Under the pieces are notes generated by a model. It ran no database searches. It was not told the origin of the DNA and worked only from the letters and a program-made list of their open reading frames with translations. From Streptomyces sp. NBRC 109706 (lineage in GTDB: Bacteria; Actinomycetota; Actinomycetes; Streptomycetales; Streptomycetaceae), in contig NZ_BBOM01000005.1 in assembly GCF_000974485.1 (NCBI RefSeq), forward strand, positions 542,289-606,288: a stretch of 64,000 nt of DNA, read 5' to 3'. Of this stretch, positions 24,208 to 33,256 are shown piece after piece. Each line of letters starts with the position of its first letter. The stretch's first letter is position 1. The position numbers and the translations under genes are program-made.

Positions 24208-25533
24208 TCAGATGCCCAACACCAGCTTGGCCGTGCTGAAGTAGATCACCAGCCCGGTGGCGTCCACGAGGGTGGTCACCATGGGCGCCGAGACCACTGC
24301 TGGGTCGATGCGCAGCTTCTTCGCCAGCAGCGGCATCATGCCGCCGACCGTGGACGCCCAGGCGCAGATCACCACCAGGGTGACGGCGACCACCGCCGCC
24401 ACGTCCGGGCCCACGAAGAGCGAGCCGACCAGAAAGCCGACCACGGCGAGCATCGCGCCCAGCAGCAGTCCGGTGCGGCACTCCCGCCAGATCACCCGGA
24501 ACAGATCCGAGGTGCGCACCTCGCCGACCGCGAGGGCACGCACGGCCGCAGTGGCCGCCTGGGCGCCGGCGTTGCCGCCGGTGCCGATCAACAGCGGGAC
24601 GAAGAGCGCGAGTTGGGTGACCTCCTCCAGCTCGCCCTCATACATCTGGGTGACGGAGACGGTGAGCGTGGCCGCGACCAGCAGCAGCATCAGCCACATC
24701 ATCCGGATGCGGGAGAGCCGGAAGACGCTGGCCGACATGTAGTGCCGCTCCAGCGGCTCGGAGCCGGACTGCCTGGCGACGTCCTCGGTGTCCGCCGCCT
24801 CGATCACCTCGAAGGCGTCATCGCTGGTGAGCAGCCCGACCAGCCGGTCCTCGCTGTCCACGACGGGCAGGTCGAGCACATTGGTCTCGCGCATCAGCCG
24901 GGCGGCGGCCTCGGCCGGCTCGGTGGCCCTGGCCATCGGCGGGGCCGTCACCACCAGATCGTGCACCATCGCGCCCGGCTCGCTGAGCACCAGCTCCCGC
25001 AGCTCGACGATGCCGGTCAGCCGGCGACCCCGGTCCACCACCGGCAGGGTGTAGATGGTCTCGGCATGGGCGCCCCGCCGCCGCACCACCTCAAGCGCCT
25101 GACCGGCCGTCAACTCCTGTTGCAGGGCGACCGTTTCGGGCGTCATAAAGCGGCCGACGGAGCCCTCCGGATAGCCGAGCAGCGCGGCCGTCATCTGCCG
25201 CTCGTGGGCGCTCAGCCCGGCCAGCACCCGGCGGGCGACCTTGGCCGGCGCCTCCTTGAGCATCCGGGCCCGGTCGTCCGGGTCCATGTGTTCGACCAGT
25301 TCGCGGAACGCCTGGTCCCGCAGCCCTTCGAGGATCTGCTGCTGGTCCACCGGATCCAGCTCCTCGAAGACCTCAAGCGCCCGGTCCTTGTCGAGCAGCC
25401 GGAAGGTGACCACGGACTGCACCTCGTCCATCCGGGCGATCTCGTCCGCGATGGCATAGGGCGGTTGGGTCTCCAACCATTCGAGGGCGCCGGCCAGATC
25501 CTGCTCGTCCAGCAGCATGGGAAGGTGCGTCAT
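24208..25533 (-). CDS. mgtE: Magnesium transporter MgtE
   Basis: This is a 441-aa Mg2+ channel/transporter. A helical N domain (about 1-125, with repeated LEELDPVDQQQILEGL and LLGYPEGSVGRFM) and two CBS domains (about 130-250) sense cytoplasmic Mg2+. Five membrane helices follow from about residue 275, including the conserved PLLIGTGGNAGAQAATAAVRAL pore region and the DATGLVIYFSTAKLVL end. The start ATG at 25533 follows GGGGG at 10 nt; that G run can pair with the CCCCC immediately after it. The 5' UTR is about 175 nt long, structured, and contains a small Pro/Arg-rich ORF, so expression is probably controlled after transcription starts. Confidence 0.93.
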   Translation of the reverse strand: MTHLPMLLDEQDLAGALEWLETQPPYAIADEIARMDEVQSVVTFRLLDKDRALEVFEELDPVDQQQILEGLRDQAFRELVEHMDPDDRARMLKEAPAKVARRVLAGLSAHERQMTAALLGYPEGSVGRFMTPETVALQQELTAGQALEVVRRRGAHAETIYTLPVVDRGRRLTGIVELRELVLSEPGAMVHDLVVTAPPMARATEPAEAAARLMRETNVLDLPVVDSEDRLVGLLTSDDAFEVIEAADTEDVARQSGSEPLERHYMSASVFRLSRIRMMWLMLLLVAATLTVSVTQMYEGELEEVTQLALFVPLLIGTGGNAGAQAATAAVRALAVGEVRTSDLFRVIWRECRTGLLLGAMLAVVGFLVGSLFVGPDVAAVVAVTLVVICAWASTVGGMMPLLAKKLRIDPAVVSAPMVTTLVDATGLVIYFSTAKLVLGI

Positions 25534-25536
25534 GAC

Positions 25537-25548
25537 GGGGGAACCCCC
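25537..25548 (-). promoter_or_regulatory. Hairpin covering the mgtE ribosome site
   Basis: On the minus strand the sequence GGGGGTTCCCCC stands 3 nt before the mgtE ATG. The GGGGG is the only Shine-Dalgarno candidate, and it can pair with the adjacent CCCCC (4 bp with a 4-nt loop). Weak sequestration of translation start is possible. Confidence 0.35.
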
Positions 25549-25614
25549 AGGGAACGGTGAGCGGCCACGGACATCCGGTGTGCGCGCACACGCCCGACGC
25601 CCCAGGCGAACCGG

Positions 25615-25668
25615 CTACCTGGGCGGAAGAGCGTGGCGCCGTGGATGACTGGGAGGTTCACTGCGCAT
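25615..25668 (-). CDS. Candidate leader peptide of mgtE (MgtL-like)
   Basis: This is a 17-codon ORF, MRSEPPSHPRRHALPPR, ending in TAG at 25615, inside the mgtE 5' UTR. GGGAGG lies 10 nt upstream. It has five prolines and four arginines. It is the same length as the enterobacterial MgtL leader (remembered as [17 protein letters not shown]) and shares P9-R10-R11 and a final R17. The GGGAGGT at its own ribosome site can pair with ACCTCCC in codons 4-6, and its last codons (CCC AGG TAG) form one arm of a second stem. Ribosome progress would therefore change the fold, as in Mg2+-sensing leaders. Function is inference; chance similarity is possible. Confidence 0.5.
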   Translation of the reverse strand: MRSEPPSHPRRHALPPR

Positions 25669-25684
25669 CGCAGCACCACCTCCC
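25651..25684 (-). promoter_or_regulatory. Leader hairpin over the mgtE leader-peptide start
   Basis: GGGAGGT/ACCTCCC (7 bp) encloses a second 5-bp stem CTGCG/CGCAG whose CAT loop holds the ATG of the leader ORF. A second stem, CCCAGG/CCTGGG, spans 25601-25623 and includes the leader stop codon. Together they form a plausible attenuator. I found no match to the known M-box consensus. Confidence 0.45.
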
Positions 25685-25716
25685 GCCGTCTCGTTCCGTT
25701 ATCGCCACAGCACAGC

Positions 25717-25745
25717 GTACTAGCCATAGATGACGATCATGGCAA
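25717..25745 (-). promoter_or_regulatory. mgtE promoter
   Basis: On the minus strand TTGCCA (25745-25740) and TAGTAC (25722-25717) are 17 bp apart, a fair sigma-70-type promoter. Transcription would begin near 25710, giving a leader of about 175 nt before the mgtE ATG. Confidence 0.5.
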
Positions 25746-25798
25746 GAAATCCGACATTATGGACAGCGGGCGGCTGTCGGTTCCGGAAACAGTGGTGA

Positions 25799-25824
25799 AC
25801 GGGTGCGCGCCGGCGCGCACCCGT
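25799..25824 (-). terminator. Terminator after deoA
   Basis: A perfect 26-bp palindrome with arms ACGGGTGCGCGCC/GGCGCGCACCCGT lies 39 bp downstream of the deoA stop. It marks the end of the nucleoside operon and precedes the mgtE promoter. No T-tract is present. Confidence 0.8.
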
Positions 25825-25862
25825 GACGAAAGGTTCCGCTCGGCGCCGGCCGACCGCGCCCG

Positions 25863-27149
25863 TCAGGCGACGCGGCCCAGCACCGTCTCCGGCACCACGA
25901 CCTCGTGCGCCCGCTCCGCCGGCACCACCTCGACGGCCGCCCCGGCCAACGCCTCCAGCGCGCCCTCGAACCGCTCCGGGGTATCGGTGTGCAGGGTCAG
26001 CAGCGGCGCCCCGGCCACCACCGGATCGCCCGGCTTGGCGTGCAACTCGACGCCCGCGCCCGCCTGCACGCTCTCCTCCTTGCGGGCCCGCCCCGCCCCC
26101 AACCGCCAGGCCGCGAGGCCCACCGCATAGGCGTCCAACCTGGCCAGCACCCCGCTGGCCGGCGCCGGCACCACATGACGCTCGCGGGCCACCGGCAGCG
26201 GCGCGTCCGGATCGCCGCCCTGGGCGCTGATCATCCGCCGCCAGCGGTCCATCGCCGAACCGTCGGCCAGCGCGCGCTCCGGATCGGCGTCCGGCAGCCC
26301 TGCCGCGTCCAGCATCTCCCTGGCCAACGCCAGGGTCAGCGCCACCACATCGGCCGGACCGCCACCGGCCAGCACCTCGACGGACTCCCGCACCTCAAGC
26401 GCGTTGCCCGCGGTGCGCCCCAGCGGCGTGGACATGTCGGTGAGCAGCGCCACCGTACGCACCCCGTGGTCGGTGCCGAGCCCCACCATGGTCTCGGCCA
26501 ACGCGCGGGCGTCCGGCAGGGTCTTCATAAAGGCCCCCGAGCCGACCTTCACATCCAGCACCAGCGATCCGGTGCCCTCGGCGATCTTCTTGGACATGAT
26601 CGAGGAGGCGATCAGCGGCAGCGACTCCACCGTGCCGGTCACATCGCGCAGCGCGTACAGCTTCCGGTCGGCCGGGGCCAGGCCATCGCCGGCCGCGCAG
26701 ATCACCGCCCCGGCGTCGGTCAACACGCTCTGGATCTCGGCGTTGGAGAGCTGCGCCCGCCAGCCGGGAATGGCCTCCAGCTTGTCCAGGGTGCCGCCGG
26801 TGTGGCCGAGACCGCGCCCGGACAGCTGGGGCACGGCCGCGCCACAGGCCGCGACCAGCGGCGCCAGCGGCAACGTGATCTTGTCGCCGACGCCGCCCGT
26901 CGAATGCTTGTCGGCGGTGGGCAGGGCGAGCGCGCCGAAGTTCATCCGCTCGCCCGAATTGATCATCGCGGCCGTCCAGCGGGCGATCTCCCGCCGCTCC
27001 ATGCCGTTCAGCAGGATGGCCATGGCCAGCGCCGACATCTGCTCGTCGGCCACCTCCCCCACCGTGTAGGCGGCGACCACCCAGTCGATCTGTGCATCAC
27101 TGAGCGCTCCGCCGTCGCGCTTGGTACGGATGATGGAGATGGCGTCCAT
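25863..27149 (-). CDS. deoA: Thymidine (pyrimidine-nucleoside) phosphorylase
   Basis: This 428-aa enzyme splits thymidine, deoxyuridine or uridine with phosphate into base and (deoxy)ribose-1-phosphate. It has the family blocks KHSTGGVGDK, SGRGLGHTGGTLDKLEAIPG (the family signature), ASSIMSKKIAEG and LVLDVKVGSGAFMK, in normal order and length. The C-terminal alpha/beta domain with HTDTPERFEGALEAL is intact. It is the last gene of the run bmp, ATPase, two permeases, cdd, deoA, separated from cdd by 129 bp, and probably shares the nucleoside operon promoter. The product works directly on nucleosides imported by the ABC system. Confidence 0.94.
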   Translation of the reverse strand: MDAISIIRTKRDGGALSDAQIDWVVAAYTVGEVADEQMSALAMAILLNGMERREIARWTAAMINSGERMNFGALALPTADKHSTGGVGDKITLPLAPLVAACGAAVPQLSGRGLGHTGGTLDKLEAIPGWRAQLSNAEIQSVLTDAGAVICAAGDGLAPADRKLYALRDVTGTVESLPLIASSIMSKKIAEGTGSLVLDVKVGSGAFMKTLPDARALAETMVGLGTDHGVRTVALLTDMSTPLGRTAGNALEVRESVEVLAGGGPADVVALTLALAREMLDAAGLPDADPERALADGSAMDRWRRMISAQGGDPDAPLPVARERHVVPAPASGVLARLDAYAVGLAAWRLGAGRARKEESVQAGAGVELHAKPGDPVVAGAPLLTLHTDTPERFEGALEALAGAAVEVVPAERAHEVVVPETVLGRVA

Positions 27150-27278
27150 GGCAGCGTCGCGTCCGAACGTGAGAAGGGACAGGAAAGGGGCAGGAAGGGT
27201 CGATCGGTGCCGGTCAGCGTATGCGCCAGCCGGACGAGACGGACGGCATCCCGTCCAGCCCGCCCAGCGGTCAGCGGG

Positions 27279-27677
27279 TCAGCGGTCGAGTTCCCAGGCG
27301 AGGGGGAGGAGTTCGGCCAGCGGGCGGGGGCCGTCGGCGGTGTCCACCAGGAGGTCGGGGCCGCCGTGCTCCATCAGGAGCTGGCGGCACCGGCCGCACG
27401 GGGTGATCACCTCGTCCGCACCGTTGGCGCAGCTGAAGTGGGTGAGCCGGCCGCCGCCCGAGGCGTGCAGCGCGGAGACCAGGCCGCACTCGGCGCACAG
27501 GCCCAGGCCATAGCTGGCGTTCTCCACATTGCAGCCGGTGACCAGCCGCCCGTCGTCCACCAGCGCCGCCGCGCCCACCGGGTAGCGGGAGTAGGGGGCG
27601 TACGCCCGCGCTCTGGCGGCGCGCGCGGCGGTGCGCAGCGCCGGCCAGTCGACGGTGGGCTCGGTGGGCCCGGGCAT
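27279..27677 (-). CDS. cdd: Cytidine deaminase
   Basis: This 132-aa zinc enzyme converts cytidine and deoxycytidine to (deoxy)uridine. Seen are YPVGAAALVDDGRLVTGCNVENASYGLGLCAE (His replaced by Cys in the CxE motif, as in tetrameric bacterial enzymes) and the PCGRCRQLL pair of cysteines, giving three Cys zinc ligands. Length is typical. Its ATG shares one base with the stop of the upstream permease (TGATG), so the two are coupled. In context it deaminates cytidine brought in by the ABC transporter before deoA or uridine phosphorolysis. Confidence 0.94.
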   Translation of the reverse strand: MPGPTEPTVDWPALRTAARAARARAYAPYSRYPVGAAALVDDGRLVTGCNVENASYGLGLCAECGLVSALHASGGGRLTHFSCANGADEVITPCGRCRQLLMEHGGPDLLVDTADGPRPLAELLPLAWELDR

Positions 27678-28969
27678 CAGCCGCCCTCCCCTCGTCGGTA
27701 GGGCTTGCCGATCGCCCGTGGCGTGCGCAGCCGTTGCGCGAAGAGCGTCAGCACCAGCAGCGTGGTCAGATACGGGCTGGCGGTGACCAGTTCGAGCGGC
27801 ATCGTCTCGGTGACCGAGTACCAGAGCCACAGCAGCGCGGCGACGCCGACCAGCGCGACGCCGACCACCCAACGGCCCCGGTAGTACTGCCAGCCGGCGA
27901 CGCCCAGCAGGATCAGCGCGAAGAGCAGCAGCGTCGCGTGCACCACCGCGCCGCCGCCCCGGGTCTGGAGCGCGTCCATGAAGCCGAAGAGGCCGGCGCC
28001 GGCGGCGACGCCACCGGGGCGCCAGTTGCCGAAGATCATGGTGGCCAGGCCCAGATAGCCGCGTCCGCCGGTCTGCCCGTCCTGGTACATCCGGATGAGC
28101 ACGGCCAGATAGGCGCCGCCGAGCCCGGCGAGCCCGCCGGAGACGGCCAGCGCCACGTACTTGTAGAGGTAGACGTTGACCCCGAGCGATTCGGTGGCCT
28201 GCGGGTTCTCGCCGCAGGAGCGCAGCCGCAGCCCGAAGGACGTGCGCCAGAGCAGCAGATAGGTGCCGACGAAGAGCAGCACGGCGAGCACCGTCAGCCA
28301 GGAGACGTTGTGCACCACGGCACGCAGCACGCCGGCCGCGTCCGAGACCAGGAACCAGTGCTTGTCGGAGAGATCGGCCAGCCAGTCGGAGATCCCCGGC
28401 ACGCTGAACGGCTCTATCCGTTCCATCTGCGGCGACTGCTTGTCGTTGCCGCCGGCCGCCGCCGCCTCGCTGCCCTCGCCGCCGAACCACTGCTTGGCGA
28501 GGAACTGGACCACGCCGAGAGCCAGGATGTTGATGGCCACACCGGAGACGATGTGGTCGACGCCGAAGGTGACCGTCGCCAGGGCGTGCACCAGGCCGCC
28601 CAGCACGCCGCCGATGACGCCGGCCACCACGGCGGCCCAGGGGCCGTGCTGCCAGCCGATCCAGCCGGCGGCGAAGAGGCCGAGCATCATCATGCCCTCA
28701 AGGCCGATGTTGATCACGCCGGAGCGTTCCGCCCACAGGCCGCCGAGCCCGGCCAGGCCGATGGGGACGGCGAAGGTCATGGCCGCCGTCCACTGCGAGG
28801 TGGCGGTGAGGCTGTTCTCATCGGTGAGGACCCGGACCAGCGACAGCAGGAACAGGGCGCCGGCGAGCAGCAGCAGCACCTTCGGGTACGTCAGCCGTGG
28901 GCGGCCGCCGCCCTCCACCGGGCCGCGGGGGCGGACCCGGTCCAGCATGGTGTTGAGGTTGCTGGTCAC
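27677..28969 (-). CDS. Nucleoside ABC transporter permease 2
   Basis: This is a 430-aa inner-membrane permease of the BPD_transp_2 family, with about 9-10 helices. The characteristic segment AERSGVINIGLEGMMMLGLFAAG is followed by FGVDHIVSGVAINILALG and LLLWRTSFGLRLRSCGENPQATESLGVNVYLYKYVALAVSGGLAGLGGAYL. These belong to the NupQ/YufQ type that pairs with BMP lipoproteins for nucleoside uptake. A hydrophilic insert of about 40 residues (EGSEAAAAGGNDKQSPQMER) lies in an outside loop. Its GTG start overlaps the stop of the upstream permease by 4 nt (GTGA). Confidence 0.91.
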   Translation of the reverse strand: MTSNLNTMLDRVRPRGPVEGGGRPRLTYPKVLLLLAGALFLLSLVRVLTDENSLTATSQWTAAMTFAVPIGLAGLGGLWAERSGVINIGLEGMMMLGLFAAGWIGWQHGPWAAVVAGVIGGVLGGLVHALATVTFGVDHIVSGVAINILALGVVQFLAKQWFGGEGSEAAAAGGNDKQSPQMERIEPFSVPGISDWLADLSDKHWFLVSDAAGVLRAVVHNVSWLTVLAVLLFVGTYLLLWRTSFGLRLRSCGENPQATESLGVNVYLYKYVALAVSGGLAGLGGAYLAVLIRMYQDGQTGGRGYLGLATMIFGNWRPGGVAAGAGLFGFMDALQTRGGGAVVHATLLLFALILLGVAGWQYYRGRWVVGVALVGVAALLWLWYSVTETMPLELVTASPYLTTLLVLTLFAQRLRTPRAIGKPYRRGEGG

Positions 28970-30104
28970 GCGGACACCTCCGGCGCCTTGTCGCTCTTCC
29001 TGGCCTGCGCGAGCTTCTCCCCGACCAGGCGTTGCTGCCGTCGGACGCCCCAGCGGCGCACCAGCTCATAGGCGATGACGACGGAGAGCACGATGATGCC
29101 CTGCATCACGCCGACCAGCTCTTGGTCGAAGCCCCGGAACTCCAGGTGGGTACCGGTGCGTTCGAGGAACGCCCAGAGCAGCGCGGCGAACGCCATGCCG
29201 ACCGCGTGGTTGCGGCCGAGCAGCGCGATGGCGATGCCGGTGAAGCCCAGGCCCTCGGGGAAGTCGTTGCCGTAGTTCCCCGAGTCGTTGAGCAGCGTCG
29301 GCATCCCGACCAGACCGGCGACCGCGCCCGACAGCAGCATCGCGGTGATCACGGTGCGCGAGACGCTGACGCCGCTGGCCTCGGCGGCCGACTCGGAGCG
29401 GCCCACGGCCCGCAGGTCGAACCCGAAGCGGGTGCGGCTGAGCAGGAACCAGTAGGCGATGCCGATCACCACCGCGATCACCACCGTGCCCTGGATCGCC
29501 TGGACGCTGGTGGGGATCTCGAAGAAGTGGCTGGACTCCGGGATGTCCGGGGTGTGCACGATATTGCCCTCGCGCTCGGCGAGGCGGCCGGCCTGCAGGA
29601 AGTAGGCGATCAGCGAACCGGCGATGAAGTTCAGCATGATGGTGGTAATCACCTCGCTGACGCCCCTGGTGGCCTTCAGATAGCCGGCGATGCCGGCCCA
29701 GATGCCACCGCAGACCATCGCCACCAGCAGGATCACCGGGATCTGGATGAAGCCCGGCAGGCTCAGCGCCCCGCCGACCACGGCGGCGAAGAAGGCCGCC
29801 ACCCGGTACTGGCCGTCGACCCCGATGTTGAAGAGGTTCATCCGGAAGCCGATGGCCACGGCGACGGCGGACAGGTAGTAGGGGATCGCCTTGTTGAGGA
29901 TCCAGACCTGGCTGTCGCTCTTGGTGCCGTAGTCGAACATCGCGGAGAACGCGGTGAACGGGTTGTCACCGGTGGCCGCCATCACCAGCGAGGTGATCGC
30001 GACCGCGGTGGCCAGCGCCAACAGCGGGGCGGCGAAGCCGAGTACCAGCTTCTCCCGGTCCCGCACGACCAGTCGGCGCAGGACCGTTCCTGGCTTGCCC
30101 CCGG

Positions 30105-30108
<4 letters not shown>
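28966..30108 (-). CDS. Nucleoside ABC transporter permease 1
   Basis: This is a 380-aa permease of the BPD_transp_2 family, the partner of the next gene in a heterodimeric channel. About 9 helices are present; AIPYYLSAVAVAIGFRMNLFNIGVDGQYRVAAFFAAVVGG and the cytosolic EAA-like loop LLSRTRFGFDLRAVGRSESAAEASGVSV are recognisable. The ATG at 30108 has GGGAGGT at 5 nt and overlaps the ATPase stop (ATGA). The C-terminus is basic and cytosolic (VRRWGVRRQQR). Confidence 0.91.
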
Positions 30109-31676
<1,568 letters not shown>

Positions 31677-31872
31677 CGCCGGAGCGCCGAACTCCTCGGC
31701 GTCCTGCGGAGGTTGGGGCGGACTGCTGGAGGCTGGGATGACGCACTCTCCTCGGGAGCGAAGGAGCGCCGCCCGGGGGCGGTGGGGCGGGACGGGTGGG
31801 GCAGACGGTACCGCGCCGGGCGCCGGCGACGGAGCGTCCGGGGGGCGCGAACCCCGCCGGAGCACTCGCCGG

Positions 31873-31914
31873 CGCCCGCGCCGTCCGCCCCGGCGTGGGG
31901 GGACGGCGCGGGCG
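31873..31914 (-). terminator. Partial terminator between bmp and the ATPase gene
   Basis: CGCCCGCGCCGTCC/GGACGGCGCGGGCG forms a perfect 14-bp stem with a 14-nt loop, 16 bp after the bmp lipoprotein stop. It may let most transcripts end after bmp, giving more binding protein than transporter, as in many ABC operons. Confidence 0.75.
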
Positions 31915-31929
31915 CGGGTCCGGCTGTCG

Positions 31930-32973
31930 TTACGGGGTGTCGCTGACGGTGATCTCGCCGTCGATGATCCTCTGGGTCGCGGCGTCCAGCTCTTCCTGGA
32001 TGTCGTCGATGAACCCGCCGGAGGTGGCCAGCGCCACGCCGTCCTCGGCCAGCGAGTACACATGCACGCCGGACGGGTTCTCACCGTTGTGGACGGCGGT
32101 GATCAGGTCCTCGACGGCGACGTCGACCCGCTTGACGCCGGAGGTCAGGATCGAGTCCTGGTACTCGGCGAGGCCGGGCTGGAGGTAGGCGTCGGAGTCG
32201 ACACCGATCGCCCAGGCGCCCTCGACGCCGGCGACCTGCTCGATCGAACCGGTGCCGGAGGCGCCGGCGGCGGTGTAGATCACGTCGATGCCACGGCCGA
32301 GCATGGCGTCGGCCTTCTGGCTGGCCCGGGCCGGGTCGGCGAAACCACGGTCGTCGTCGGCGTAGAGGTAGTCGACCTCGACCTCGACATCGGGGTTGGT
32401 CTCGGTGACGCCCTGGACGAAGCCCGCCTCGAACTTCTGGATGAGCGGGTTGTCCACGCCGCCGATGAAGCCGACGCTGCCGCTCTCGGTCTTGAGCGCG
32501 GCAGCCACGCCCGCGAGGTAGGAGACCTCGTGCTCGGCGAAGACCATGCCGTAGATGTTGTCGCCCTCGGGGGCGGCGTCCACCACGCCGAAGGTGGTGT
32601 CCGGGAAGTCGGCGGCGACCTCGGTGATGGCGGCGTCGTAGAGATAGCCGACGCCGATCACCGGGTTGTAGCCCTCGCTGGCCAGCGAGGAGAGCCGCTG
32701 GACGCGGTCGGCGTTGGTCTCGCCGCTGCGCGCCGTCTGGAACTCGGCTTCGTCGAGGCCGAGGGCCTCGGTGGCCCGGTCGGCGCCCGCGGCGGCGGCT
32801 TCGTTGAACGAGTGGTCGTCACGACCACCGACGTCGAACGCGATGCCGGGGCCCTTGGCCTCACCGTCGTTGCTGTCGTTGGAGTCCGTCGAACTCTCAC
32901 CACAGGCGCTGGCGGTCAGGGCCAGCGTCGCGGCGATGGCGACCGTTGCTGCGAACCTTGATACGCGGCGCAA
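31930..32973 (-). CDS. BMP-family nucleoside-binding lipoprotein
   Basis: This is a 347-aa substrate-binding lipoprotein of the basic membrane protein (BMP/PnrA) family, which binds purine and pyrimidine nucleosides. The signal peptide ends in the lipobox LTASACG. GIAFDVGGRDDHSFNEAAAAGADRA is the typical first strand and helix, and GFIGGVDNPLIQKFEAGFVQGV and VIYTAAGASGTGSIEQV are hallmark segments. The start is a TTG at 32973, with AGGGA 9 nt upstream. It is the first gene of the nucleoside uptake and salvage operon, with a terminator-like hairpin before the ATPase gene. Confidence 0.92.
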   Translation of the reverse strand: MRRVSRFAATVAIAATLALTASACGESSTDSNDSNDGEAKGPGIAFDVGGRDDHSFNEAAAAGADRATEALGLDEAEFQTARSGETNADRVQRLSSLASEGYNPVIGVGYLYDAAITEVAADFPDTTFGVVDAAPEGDNIYGMVFAEHEVSYLAGVAAALKTESGSVGFIGGVDNPLIQKFEAGFVQGVTETNPDVEVEVDYLYADDDRGFADPARASQKADAMLGRGIDVIYTAAGASGTGSIEQVAGVEGAWAIGVDSDAYLQPGLAEYQDSILTSGVKRVDVAVEDLITAVHNGENPSGVHVYSLAEDGVALATSGGFIDDIQEELDAATQRIIDGEITVSDTP

Positions 32974-32998
32974 GAGGACCGATCCCTTCGGGTGTGAA

Positions 32999-33043
32999 GC
33001 GCCTCTTACGGCGCTGTTGGGGCCGATCGTAACGCGCGTAGAC
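32999..33043 (-). promoter_or_regulatory. bmp operon promoter and operator
   Basis: On the minus strand a -10 TACGAT lies near 33030 with a weak TTCCAC 17 bp upstream. The 12-mer ACGCGCGTAGAC (plus strand 33032-33043) is identical to the site at the add promoter. A small hairpin GCGCC/GGCGC (32999-33014) lies in the leader. The shared motif suggests one nucleoside-sensing regulator. The rest of the gap (33044-33212) shows nothing further. Confidence 0.45.
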
Positions 33044-33212
33044 AGACGTGGAAGCCACGAGTTCCGCCTGTTATCAGATCGGTGTTAAGGCAACGTGGAC
33101 GCAACATGAGCGTCCCGCCAGGGGCGACTTTCCGAACCGGCACGCAACATGGCACGTCATCGCCGCTTCCTGGCCGCCCTCCCGCTCCGCACCGATCCCG
33201 TCCGCCTTGGCC

Positions 33213-33256
33213 CTTCCTCAGATCTTCCTCGGGTCTTCCTCCGCTCTTCCTCAGCT
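33213..33256. repeat. Four 11-bp tandem repeats at the M20 gene end
   Basis: CTTCCTCNNNT is repeated four times without a gap (33213-33256), running up to and over the stop codon of the M20 amidohydrolase gene (33251). It is a minor local slippage-type repeat. Confidence 0.75.

Noticed and set aside
25534..25740. M-box (ykoK) Mg2+ riboswitch before mgtE
   Set aside because: The conserved M-box core strings are absent; the leader ORF and simple stems explain the structure better.
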